A stretch of DNA of 49,599 nt from JBNKHG01 sp050290225 (lineage in GTDB: Bacteria > Pseudomonadota > Gammaproteobacteria > Pseudomonadales > Cellvibrionaceae): NCBI GenBank assembly GCA_050290225.1, contig JBNKHG010000027.1, positions 1 to 49,599 on the forward strand, read 5' to 3'. This document shows, piece after piece, positions 33,292 through 40,296 of the stretch. How positions within the stretch are numbered: position 1 is the stretch's first letter; each line of letters begins with the position of its first letter. The translations under genes and the position numbers were made by a program. The notes below the pieces were generated by a model. The model made no database searches. It was not told where the DNA came from and saw only the letters and a list, made by a program, of their open reading frames with translations.

Positions 33292-33912
33292 TTAGCTCAC
33301 TATCGCCAGCAATTCTACATCAAACACCAAAGTCTGGTAGGGGCCGATTGCGCCACCGGCACCACGCTCGCCATAGGCCAGATTGTAGGGGATGGTCAGA
33401 CGCCATTTGGAACCCACAGGCATCATTTGCAAGGCCTCGGTCCAGCCGGCAATAACGCCGTTGACCGGGAATTCAGCCGGTTGGCCGCGATCATAGGAGC
33501 TGTCAAACACAGTACCGTCTGTCAGGGTGCCGTGGTAATGGGTGCGCACTGTTGAGCTGGCAGTCGGCTTATCGCCCTCCCCTTCGCTCAGAATTTCATA
33601 TTGCAGGCCAGAGGCAGTAACCGTCACGCCTTCGCGCTTGGCGTTCTCGGCCAGGAAATTCTCGCCGTCAGCGGACTGGCTCTTGGCCTGCTCCGATTGT
33701 TTGGCCTGCATCTGCTCGCGGATGACGGCAAAGGCCTCTTCCATCGCCTTGGCATCCACCTCACTGGGCTTGCCGCTCAGGGCGTCCATCACACCGGCTG
33801 CCACGGCTTCGGCACTGACGCCGTCAAAAGGGTTGCTGGCCAGTTGATCGCCCATCTGACGACCAATACCGTAGCTGACGCGCTGCTCTACCGTCGTATA
33901 CTTATCAGACAT
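33292..33912 (-). CDS. fklB: FKBP-type peptidyl-prolyl isomerase FklB (FKBP22)
   Basis: A 206-residue protein, the same length as E. coli FklB. The N-terminal dimerisation helices (VSYGIGRQMGDQLASNPF) and a long linker helix (about 55-90) precede a C-terminal FKBP domain (THYHGTLTDGTVFDSSYDRGQP; GSKWRLTIPYNLAYGERGAGGAIGPYQTLVFDVEL). No signal peptide is present, so it is cytoplasmic. It catalyses prolyl cis-trans isomerisation. It has its own candidate promoter and a downstream terminator. Confidence 0.94.
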   Translation of the reverse strand: MSDKYTTVEQRVSYGIGRQMGDQLASNPFDGVSAEAVAAGVMDALSGKPSEVDAKAMEEAFAVIREQMQAKQSEQAKSQSADGENFLAENAKREGVTVTASGLQYEILSEGEGDKPTASSTVRTHYHGTLTDGTVFDSSYDRGQPAEFPVNGVIAGWTEALQMMPVGSKWRLTIPYNLAYGERGAGGAIGPYQTLVFDVELLAIVS

Positions 33913-33953
33913 AATTATTCACACTTTGGGGTTCGGGATGTTAAAGGGGGGCG

Positions 33954-33962
33954 ATTGTAGCA
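33954..33962 (-). promoter_or_regulatory. Extended -10 promoter of fklB
   Basis: On the minus strand TGCTACAAT (33954-33962) is an extended -10 (TG-n-TACAAT). There is no good -35, as is normal for this class. It lies about 42 bases upstream of the fklB ATG. Confidence 0.45.
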
Positions 33963-34141
33963 CAAGGTGGGTTGGGGGGTCTTTGGAGGCTATCGGGAAT
34001 TACGCTGGAAAATCGAGGTAATGCCTCCGGTCGTTGGCCGGGATGCCATCGAACCTTGCCTGCACGATTCGGGTGACCATAACGAAAATCCAATTCGACT
34101 CAATCAAAAACCTCAAACGCTGTATGCAAAGTAAAATGGTA

Positions 34142-34253
34142 GGCCAGACCCGGGGTAACGCTATTGGAGACCGTGCGCGACAAGGAGGTCGCGCTCGAGC
34201 CCCCAGGGATGGGTACACGGCGCGTCGCCAATGGCGTTACCCCGGGTCTGGCC
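34142..34253. repeat. Palindromic element, copy A (conserved core, long paired arms)
   Basis: A 112-bp element in the 425-bp spacer between the DUF3301 gene and fklB. Outer arms: a perfect 20-bp inverted repeat (34142-34161 with 34234-34253), GGCCAGACCCGGGGTAACGC on the left, continuing inward as ATTGG and GAC with single mismatches. The core (34170-34222) contains, on the minus strand, ACCCATCCCTGGGGGCTCG and a hairpin GCGCGAC-CTCCTT-GTCGCGC. The core matches copy B at the right end of the window in 49 of 53 bases, in opposite orientation. The arms do not match. No T tract and no open reading frame. It is not a REP, ERIC or insertion sequence family I can name. Confidence 0.85.
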
Positions 34254-34337
34254 GGGAAGAATGCACTGATGCTAATACCAATGCTAAAAAGAAAGCCAAA
34301 CCAAAATCACAGAAAACCGGAAGAATAAACGCCTGAC

Positions 34338-34652
34338 TCAAACCCGATGCGGTGACAACCGCAAATTCTGAATCCGCCGCCCGAGGATCTCCACCGTCCC
34401 CGGATACCGTTCATCACCCGTTGATGAAAATTCAAATTGAAAGGATCGCCACAGTCGTACCTGCCCCCGGGCATCGCGCCTGAACCAGAGGCGACGCAAC
34501 ACCACGCTATCATCCAACAACTGCACGCCCATCTTGTCACAGTGGTCCTTGGCCGCCGCCAGCACCAGCTCCTTGACCCGCTGCGCGTTGATCCAATAGA
34601 GGCACACCAGCACCACCCCAAACAGGAAAAACAACTCTCCCAAGCGAAACAT
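34338..34652 (-). CDS. DUF3301 family membrane-anchored protein
   Basis: A 104-residue protein with one N-terminal membrane segment (LGELFFLFGVVLVCLYWI) and a basic C-terminal domain. The domain contains CDKMGVQLLDDSVVLRRLWFRRD, the recognisable DUF3301 word, and RYPGTVEILGRRIQNLRLSPHRV. ATG 34652 (MFRLGE) is taken as the start, directly after the stop codon of the upstream small gene. An in-frame codon at 34679 would add nine residues. Function unknown. It is followed downstream by the spacer with palindromic element A. Confidence 0.82.
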   Translation of the reverse strand: MFRLGELFFLFGVVLVCLYWINAQRVKELVLAAAKDHCDKMGVQLLDDSVVLRRLWFRRDARGQVRLWRSFQFEFSSTGDERYPGTVEILGRRIQNLRLSPHRV

Positions 34653-34653
34653 C

Positions 34654-34926
34654 CTAACCCGCATTCTCCAGGTCGACACCGGTCAGGATCGACAACCAGG
34701 TCCTCGCCGAATGGCTGCTGTTCATACCGGCCTTGACCTCCTTGTGCAATTCCACCGCTCCCACCGCCATATCGATAGCCGCGGTGTGATAGACCGCCTG
34801 CGGGTGTGCCGATTGGCTTTCACCGTTGTTGTGTGCATCGACTGCCCGGGATTCAAACGCCGCCACAATCCGGGCGATATCGGCGTCGCTGATATTGTGC
34901 TCTTTCAGCAGTTTGTTGTAACTCAT
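34654..34926 (-). CDS. Small hypothetical protein, 90 residues
   Basis: Not recognised. It is a mostly helical, soluble-looking protein starting MSYNKLLKEHNISDADIARI, with a His/Ser/Asn-rich middle (DAHNNGESQSAHPQAVYHTA) and a helix VGAVELHKEVKAGMNSS. No signal peptide, cysteine or membrane segment. Its stop codon abuts the DUF3301 start, so it is probably co-transcribed with that gene. The spacer upstream (34927-35105) contains two small tandem duplications. Confidence 0.6.
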   Translation of the reverse strand: MSYNKLLKEHNISDADIARIVAAFESRAVDAHNNGESQSAHPQAVYHTAAIDMAVGAVELHKEVKAGMNSSHSARTWLSILTGVDLENAG

Positions 34927-35000
34927 GGGTAGATTATCCCCCCGGATAATGGTCAGCCCTTAAAAATTAAATGCCAGCTACCAACATTGACGGCGTCATT

Positions 35001-35038
35001 AATCAACTTGAATCAACTTGTGGAGATTGTGGAGCGAA
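35001..35038. repeat. Adjacent 10-bp and 9-bp duplications
   Basis: AATCAACTTG is repeated directly (35001-35010, 35011-35020), followed by TGGAGATTG and TGGAGCGAA (35021-35038), a second imperfect duplication. It lies in the 179-bp spacer between the DUF1415 gene end and the 90-residue gene start. Confidence 0.6.
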
Positions 35039-35105
35039 TCGCCGCAAAACTTGCCCTGACATTGTGACCTCATTAAGAATGCTCCGCAAAACAATCTCAA
35101 CACCG

Positions 35106-35681
35106 TTACTCCGCCAACTTCCTGCAAGCCGCTAACGCCGCCTGAAGACGGGCCACACCCAGCTCCTCGGCGAGCGCAATATTGCGCGCAGGAATCGATT
35201 CCGGATCCTGTCCCACCACCTTCATCGCCGCCAGTGCCCGCTCGATACTGGCCTCGCGAATCAGGTGCAAAATGGGATATGGGGAGCGATTGGTATAATT
35301 TCCGGCCTCCTCCTGCGCCGCCCCCTCAAATCGGTACTCAGGGTGGAAATTCGCCAGCTGGTAAATCCCTTCATACCCCTGGGCATGCAGCAGCTCATCA
35401 GCCAGTGCCACCAAATCCAAAAACCGGTCGAAATCCCCAAAACCTACCGGAAACACCATCAGCGTCGTTTCCACTGACTCTTCACGATCCAGCAATCCGC
35501 ATTCAGCCATCAAGACTTGGAGGCAGGCAGCCATGTCAAATTCGGTCACCACCTGGTAACGCACGCTGTCACCCTCCACCTCCCGCCGGGCAAAGGGGCA
35601 GAAATTATGTCCCACCACCACCGTTTCAACCCAGGCTCGGGTAGCTGCGATCACCCCATCGGCGGTCGGTTTATGCCTCAT
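35106..35681 (-). CDS. DUF1415 family protein
   Basis: A 191-residue cytoplasmic protein of the DUF1415 family, with the characteristic opening ATRAWVETVVVGHNFCPFARREV and later LANFHPEYRFEGAAQEEAGNYTNRSPYPILHLIREASIE words. One conserved Cys lies in FCPFA. Function unknown. The start at 35681 (MRHKPTADG) overlaps the end of the upstream gene by 11 bases, so the two are translationally coupled. An upstream in-frame start at 35777 would lie wholly inside that gene and is rejected. Confidence 0.88.
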   Translation of the reverse strand: MRHKPTADGVIAATRAWVETVVVGHNFCPFARREVEGDSVRYQVVTEFDMAACLQVLMAECGLLDREESVETTLMVFPVGFGDFDRFLDLVALADELLHAQGYEGIYQLANFHPEYRFEGAAQEEAGNYTNRSPYPILHLIREASIERALAAMKVVGQDPESIPARNIALAEELGVARLQAALAACRKLAE

Positions 35682-36021
35682 CTTCCCCCCAATCATTGCC
35701 CATATGCGGAAGGTAGCGCACCCATTCCGGGCGGTGGGGGATAAAGACTTCCTCAATGGCGTGTAAACACTCCTCATCGGCCAAGCCGATTAGGTATTTG
35801 GGGTCAAAACTGTCGGTACGGCACCAGATCAAGGCCAACGACGCCGCAGCCTCCACCAACAGGTCGTAGGAGCTGTTCTGGGCCAGCAACAAATTCTTCA
35901 GCGCATTGGCTACCGCCTCGTCATCAGACTCCCCCAGCGCCGCTGCCGCTTCCAGGCGCTCATTGAGGTCATAATCCTCCGATAGCAGTATTTCCAGGTT
36001 ATTCTCCGTCCAATCGTCCAC
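35671..36021 (-). CDS. HEAT-repeat-like small acidic protein
   Basis: A 116-residue acidic protein whose helices resemble HEAT repeats: LNERLEAAAALGESDDEAVANALKNLL, then LLVEAAASLALIWCRTD. The C-terminus is rich in Trp and acidic residues (EWVRYLPHMGNDWGEDEA). No signal or membrane segment. It is probably a protein-binding scaffold, but the function is unknown. It is first in a two-gene unit with the DUF1415 gene, behind a TATAAT-GCGCGCC promoter. Confidence 0.75.
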   Translation of the reverse strand: MDDWTENNLEILLSEDYDLNERLEAAAALGESDDEAVANALKNLLLAQNSSYDLLVEAAASLALIWCRTDSFDPKYLIGLADEECLHAIEEVFIPHRPEWVRYLPHMGNDWGEDEA

Positions 36022-36056
36022 GGTATCACCTTTGAGACTGACTTCTGATGGCGCGC

Positions 36057-36087
36057 ATTATAAAGAATTCCATCCAATTTGAGGCAA
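36057..36087 (-). promoter_or_regulatory. Promoter of the HEAT-like/DUF1415 gene pair
   Basis: On the minus strand TATAAT (36057-36062) is followed by GCGCGCC, with TTGCCT (36082-36087) 19 bases upstream. The -10 and discriminator are identical to those of the strong promoters near the left end. It lies about 35 bases before the start at 36021. The long spacer lowers certainty. Confidence 0.45.
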
Positions 36088-36127
36088 AGTTCCTCTATTT
36101 CCTCTCAAAACCCCCAGTATATTCAGG

Positions 36128-36133
36128 TACAAT
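36128..36133 (+). promoter_or_regulatory. Candidate -10 element of the DUF3581 gene
   Basis: TACAAT is followed by GCGCGGCC, again a -10 with a GC-rich discriminator, 46 bases before the DUF3581 start. No convincing -35 is seen 16-18 bases upstream. Confidence 0.3.
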
Positions 36134-36179
36134 GCGCGGCCTTTTAGCTCACCCGCTTAATCCAAGTGCCCGCGATTTT

Positions 36180-36890
36180 ATGCATATAGACGACTACTAC
36201 ACTGAACATCACGGCAAGATCAGCTTTTCACGCCAACAGGCCAGTGATTTTGCCAAACAGGTCGCTAACGACTTTAACCCCATTCACGACCCGGATGCCA
36301 AGCGTTTCTGTGTCCCGGGGGACCTACTGTTCTCTGTCGCACTGGCCAAGATCGGGCTGAGCCAGAATATGCGGGTAAGCTTTGCCGATATGGTCACCGA
36401 CGGTGTCGGTCTGAATTTCCCCCAGGCCAGCACCGGGGAACTTGACGTCACCGATGATAACGGCAAGACCTATCTCAAACTGGCCTGCCATGGAAAAACC
36501 ACTCATGACCCGCAGCTCATTGCCAATCTGACCCGCCAATATGTGGAGTTCTCGGGCGAGACCTTCCCCCATATCCTGGTGCCCCTTTGGCGAAAACACC
36601 AGGTAATGATCAACCCCACCCGTCCATTGGTGATCTACGAATCCATGGCCATTGATCTCGACACACTGGATTTCCAGTCCCTTTCCCTGGAAATCGCCGA
36701 GACCCGCCTGGATGTTCAGGGCAAACGGGGTAATGTCACCCTTGCCTTCTGCCTGAAATCCGGCGATACGCAGGTGGGACGCGGCGAAAAGCGGATGGTG
36801 TTAAGCGGGCTTCGTCCCTTTGAAGAGGCAGCAGTGGAAGGCGTAGTGGATTTCTACAACGGCCGAAAAGAGCGATTTGGCACCCGCTAG
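36180..36890 (+). CDS. DUF3581 family protein with MaoC/hotdog-like NPxH motif
   Basis: A 236-residue protein resembling the DUF3581 family (FSRQQASDFAKQVANDFNPIHD; CVPGDLLFSVALAKIG). The segment D31-F-N-P-I-H36 matches the Asp-x-Asn-Pro-x-His catalytic signature of MaoC-type enoyl-CoA hydratases, which have the hotdog fold. This suggests an acyl-CoA or related binding role, but activity is not established. ATG 36180 (MHIDDYYTEH) is preferred. A longer in-frame start at 36048 would precede the candidate promoter. It converges on murJ with a 31-bp gap. Confidence 0.8.
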   Translation: MHIDDYYTEHHGKISFSRQQASDFAKQVANDFNPIHDPDAKRFCVPGDLLFSVALAKIGLSQNMRVSFADMVTDGVGLNFPQASTGELDVTDDNGKTYLKLACHGKTTHDPQLIANLTRQYVEFSGETFPHILVPLWRKHQVMINPTRPLVIYESMAIDLDTLDFQSLSLEIAETRLDVQGKRGNVTLAFCLKSGDTQVGRGEKRMVLSGLRPFEEAAVEGVVDFYNGRKERFGTR

Positions 36891-36921
36891 CGCTGAAGTT
36901 GCGGCAAACTCGCCCCCACTA

Positions 36922-38538
36922 CTAGTGCCGCAGATGCCCTGGCCGCAGCCCGACAACGGCCAGGGTAAGACCATAGGCGATCAGACCCGCGATGCAGACG
37001 GCGCCCAAGTGAGCGACGCGTTGCCACCAAAGCCACTCCCCCCACTGGTTCCAATGTTGCAAAAGCATCAGCACTACCGCCGCCATCGCCCCGTTGGCGG
37101 CAAGATAGCGGGTTATCAATAATCCCCAACCCGGCTGACGCGCGTAAACCCCCTGTTTTCTCAATCCGCGGTACAACAAGCCGGCGTTGAGGTAAGCCGA
37201 AGCACTGGTGGCGAGCGCCAGCCCCACATGACCGAGATTAAAATACAGGTACAGGGGCACCACGAAAAAGACATTCAGCAGCATATTGGCACCCATGGCA
37301 ATAATGCCGATTTTCACCGGCGTCCTCATATCCTGGCGCGCATAGTAGCCGGGGGCCAACACCTTGATCAGCATAAAGGCCAGCAAACCCAGGGCATAGG
37401 CCCGCAAACTCAGGCTCGACATGACCATATCGTTGGCCGTTGTCTTGCCGTACTGGAACAGGGTCACCAGGATCGGTTCGGCCAAAATCACCAGCGCCAG
37501 GGCGGCGGGCAACGCAATCAACAGGATCATGCGCAACGCCCAATCCAGAGTCTGGCGAAATTGCGCGGGACTCTGACTGACGTGCTGTCGCGACAGGCTG
37601 GGCAGGATCACCGTGGCCACGGCAATGGCGAATACCCCCAGGGGCAGTTCCGCCAGGCGATCTGAATAATAGAGCCAGGACACACTGCCGGTGGGCAGGA
37701 AGGACGCCAGCACCGTATCCAGCAGCAGGTTAATCTGGCTCACCGAGACCCCGAACAGGGCCGGAGCCATCAATTTCAAAATCTGGCGTACGCCGCTGTG
37801 CTGCCAGTCCAACCGGGGTTGCGGCAGCAGATGCAGGCGCGCCAGAAACGGTAACTGAAACACCAGTTGTACGATCCCCGCCGCCAACACCCCCCAGGCC
37901 AGCGCAAACACCGGCTGTTCAAAGTAGGGCGAGACCAGAATCGCGGCACCGATCAGCGACAGATTCAGCAACACCGGCGTAATCGCGGGCACGGCAAAGC
38001 GGTCATAACTGTTGAGAATGGCCCCGGCAAACCCCGTTAGCGAAATCAGCATTAAATAGGGAAAGGTGATTCGAATCATCTCGCTGGTGAGAGCGAATTT
38101 CTCTGCCGAGCCCAGGTAAAAACCGGGGGCAAAAACCGCGGCCACCAGGGGGGCGCCCAGTACACAGAGCAAAGTAACCACCGTCAGCACCGAACCCAGA
38201 CAACCGGCAACCCGATCCAGCAGTTCACGCACCGCCGCGTGACTTCCCCGGGTTCGGTACTCGGAAAGCACAGGTACAAAGGCTTGGGCAAACGCGCCCT
38301 CGGCAAAAAGACGCCGCATAAAGTTGGGGACTTTAAAGGCTACAAAGAACGCATCGGCCCCCGCCTCAGCACCGATATAACGGGCAAAAACCACGTCCCG
38401 CAGCAGACCCAGCAGGCGGGACAGCAACGTCATGCAACTGACAATGGAACTGGAACGGAGCAATCCCCGCGCGGGTCGCTTGTCCGTGCCGACCGACATG
38501 CCAGTCGCGGCCTGATCGTCCGGGGAGGGGTGAGACAA
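36922..38538 (-). CDS. murJ: Lipid II flippase MurJ
   Basis: A MOP-superfamily inner membrane protein of about 538 residues with 14 predicted membrane segments. It flips lipid-linked peptidoglycan precursor. The conserved opening LLRSSSIVSCMTLLSRLLGLLRDVVFARYIGAEAG and FAEGAFAQAFVPV are unmistakable. The start is uncertain. TTG 38538 has AAGGAAAAG upstream, ATG 38499 lacks a ribosome site, and ATG 38649 lies upstream of the likely promoter. In Pseudomonas murJ is next to ribF. Here the MFS, fklB and small genes lie between them. Confidence 0.94.
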   Translation of the reverse strand: MSHPSPDDQAATGMSVGTDKRPARGLLRSSSIVSCMTLLSRLLGLLRDVVFARYIGAEAGADAFFVAFKVPNFMRRLFAEGAFAQAFVPVLSEYRTRGSHAAVRELLDRVAGCLGSVLTVVTLLCVLGAPLVAAVFAPGFYLGSAEKFALTSEMIRITFPYLMLISLTGFAGAILNSYDRFAVPAITPVLLNLSLIGAAILVSPYFEQPVFALAWGVLAAGIVQLVFQLPFLARLHLLPQPRLDWQHSGVRQILKLMAPALFGVSVSQINLLLDTVLASFLPTGSVSWLYYSDRLAELPLGVFAIAVATVILPSLSRQHVSQSPAQFRQTLDWALRMILLIALPAALALVILAEPILVTLFQYGKTTANDMVMSSLSLRAYALGLLAFMLIKVLAPGYYARQDMRTPVKIGIIAMGANMLLNVFFVVPLYLYFNLGHVGLALATSASAYLNAGLLYRGLRKQGVYARQPGWGLLITRYLAANGAMAAVVLMLLQHWNQWGEWLWWQRVAHLGAVCIAGLIAYGLTLAVVGLRPGHLRH

Positions 38539-38613
38539 GGTTTTCTTTTCCTTCTTTATCTTTTTATCGTCACATCGGCCATCGCAGCCATCGGGTGAGC
38601 GTGCTGGGCCGGC

Positions 38614-38644
38614 AGTGTACCAAACTACCCGCCTATTCTCCCAA
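38614..38644 (-). promoter_or_regulatory. Candidate promoter of murJ
   Basis: On the minus strand TGGTACACT (38614-38622) is an extended -10 (TG-n-TACACT). TTGGGA (38639-38644) lies 19 bases upstream as a possible -35. It is about 75 bases upstream of the chosen murJ start and would exclude the more distant ATG at 38649. Confidence 0.35.
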
Positions 38645-38649
38645 CGCAT

Positions 38650-39079
38650 TAAGCAGTTTCCAGAGATTATCCGGGGCTCATCTGCTGACGATAGGCCAGC
38701 AGAACACCCTTTTTACTATCATCCACAAATAACGTGTAACTATTTCAAACACCTCCTATATAGCAAGTTCGGAATGAGTGGCTATACTGAAAACAAATAA
38801 AGAAATCCGGAACTTCAACTGCCGAAGGCCGACGTCTTTACCCGGATACCTCAGGGTTGTCCGGGCAGTATCAGGGCACCGACCTCCGTGGCACAACGGA
38901 GTAAATCGCTATGCAGGGCATTCTCAGGGTTTTCATTGGGGTGAAGCCAGTCTCCCTTTGGTACCTCATTTTGCAAGCACTCACTCTTCGTCTTCCTCCC
39001 ACGACTTAGCGGATCCGCTTAGCGCAGCCAGCTTCGCAACCAATATCAGGGGGGATTCCAGTAATGACAGGCCCAGACT
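38650..39079. other. Spacer between divergent murJ and nuoA
   Basis: A spacer of 430 bases upstream of the nuo operon with no credible gene. It contains a CTGCTG/CAGCAG hairpin (38682-38702), a candidate -10 TATACT (38783-38788) without a good -35, and a perfect hairpin CTCCGT-GGCACA-ACGGAG (38884-38901) that would lie in the nuo leader RNA. The word TCAGGG recurs several times between 38840 and 38940. The nuo promoter is expected here but cannot be fixed by eye. Confidence 0.4.
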
Positions 39080-39541
39080 ATGTCGGCTGACAATGAAAAC
39101 CTTGCGGCACTGATTCTGTATTTCCTGACCGTGGTCGGTCTGGTGGGACTGATTATGCTGATCTCCCACTTTCTCGGCCCCAGCTCCCGACGCACCCGCA
39201 CGCGCGATAAACAACGAGGGCGACCGGGACTGAGCCAACAGGCCAATGAAGAGCCCTTTGAATCGGGAATCGTCTCTGTGGGTGACGCCCGCCTGCGTTT
39301 TTCCGCCCCCTTCTTTCTGGTCGCCATTTTCTTTGTCATTTTCGATCTCGAAGCAGTGTTCCTGTTTGCCTGGGTGATCGGCTTCGAGGAGTCGGGATTA
39401 CCGGGCTTTATCGAAGCCCTGATTTTTATCCTGGTACTGCTCGCCGGACTCGCCTACCTGTGGAGGCTTGGAGCATTGAACTGGGGCAAGCATCGACAAA
39501 CCGGTCGCCTGCAGCGACAACAACACCATAGACAACCTTGA
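39080..39541 (+). CDS. nuoA: NADH-quinone oxidoreductase subunit A
   Basis: A three-helix membrane subunit of complex I, 153 residues, with helices at about 10-32, 72-94 and 102-125. The loop between helices 1 and 2 is long and basic (SSRRTRTRDKQRGRPG), followed by the family words EPFESGIVSVGDARLRFSAPFFLVAIFFVIFDLE. It is first of the nuo operon, 12 bases before nuoB. The ribosome site is poor. The Gln/His-rich C-terminal tail is longer than usual. Confidence 0.94.
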   Translation: MSADNENLAALILYFLTVVGLVGLIMLISHFLGPSSRRTRTRDKQRGRPGLSQQANEEPFESGIVSVGDARLRFSAPFFLVAIFFVIFDLEAVFLFAWVIGFEESGLPGFIEALIFILVLLAGLAYLWRLGALNWGKHRQTGRLQRQQHHRQP

Positions 39542-39553
39542 GAGATATCACCC

Positions 39554-40294
39554 ATGCGCTGGAGTCTGACCAAACCCGATGATCTGATACCGGCACAACA
39601 GGTGCCTGGGGGCTACGCACCCGGCACCGAGGATTCAGTCGCTGGACTGGGCGCGTCTTTGCCTGGAGCCAATGGCACTGGTCCAAACGCCCAGGGCAAG
39701 GTCACTGACCAGAATTATGATGATGCCCTGAAGCGAAACATGCTGTTTGCCCGTCTCGACGACATGATCAACTGGGGCCGTAAGAATTCCCTCTGGCCCT
39801 TTAATTTCGGTCTCTCCTGCTGCTACGTGGAAATGGCCACCGCCTTTACCAGCCGCCACGATATCGCCCGGTTCGGCGCCGAAGTGATTCGGGCCACGCC
39901 GCGCCAGGCAGACCTGATGGTGATCTCGGGCACCGTGTTTCGAAAGATGGCGCCGGTGGTCAAACGCCTCTACGACCAGCTGCTGGAACCGCGCTGGATT
40001 ATCTCCATGGGCTCCTGCGCCAACTCGGGCGGAATGTTTGATATCTATTCCGTGGTGCAGGGAGTCGACAAATTCCTGCCGGTGGATGTCTATGTACCCG
40101 GATGTCCCCCGCGCCCTGAAGCCCTCTTGCAGGGGCTGACACTTCTGCAAGAGGCCATCGGCCATGAGCGACGCCCCCTGTCCTGGGTGGTGGGTGACCA
40201 GGGCGTTTACAAAGCACCGGCACGAAACTTTCGCGATGAGTTGCTGGAAGAGCGGCGCCAGGTCACGACCCTGCGACCGCCGGACGAGGTCTAG
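39554..40294 (+). CDS. nuoB: NADH-quinone oxidoreductase subunit B
   Basis: A peripheral-arm subunit holding cluster N2, next to the quinone site. The 246-residue protein has the four cluster cysteines at 89, 90 (LSCCYVEMA), 155 (GSCANSGG) and 184 (PGCPPRPEA). It has an N-terminal Gly/Pro-rich extension of roughly 25 residues relative to E. coli NuoB (220). nuoCD begins 2 bases after its stop codon. Confidence 0.97.
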   Translation: MRWSLTKPDDLIPAQQVPGGYAPGTEDSVAGLGASLPGANGTGPNAQGKVTDQNYDDALKRNMLFARLDDMINWGRKNSLWPFNFGLSCCYVEMATAFTSRHDIARFGAEVIRATPRQADLMVISGTVFRKMAPVVKRLYDQLLEPRWIISMGSCANSGGMFDIYSVVQGVDKFLPVDVYVPGCPPRPEALLQGLTLLQEAIGHERRPLSWVVGDQGVYKAPARNFRDELLEERRQVTTLRPPDEV

Positions 40295-40296
40295 CC

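Noticed and set aside
39064..39090. Alternative ATG upstream of nuoA
   Set aside because: It is in another frame and stops after eight codons.
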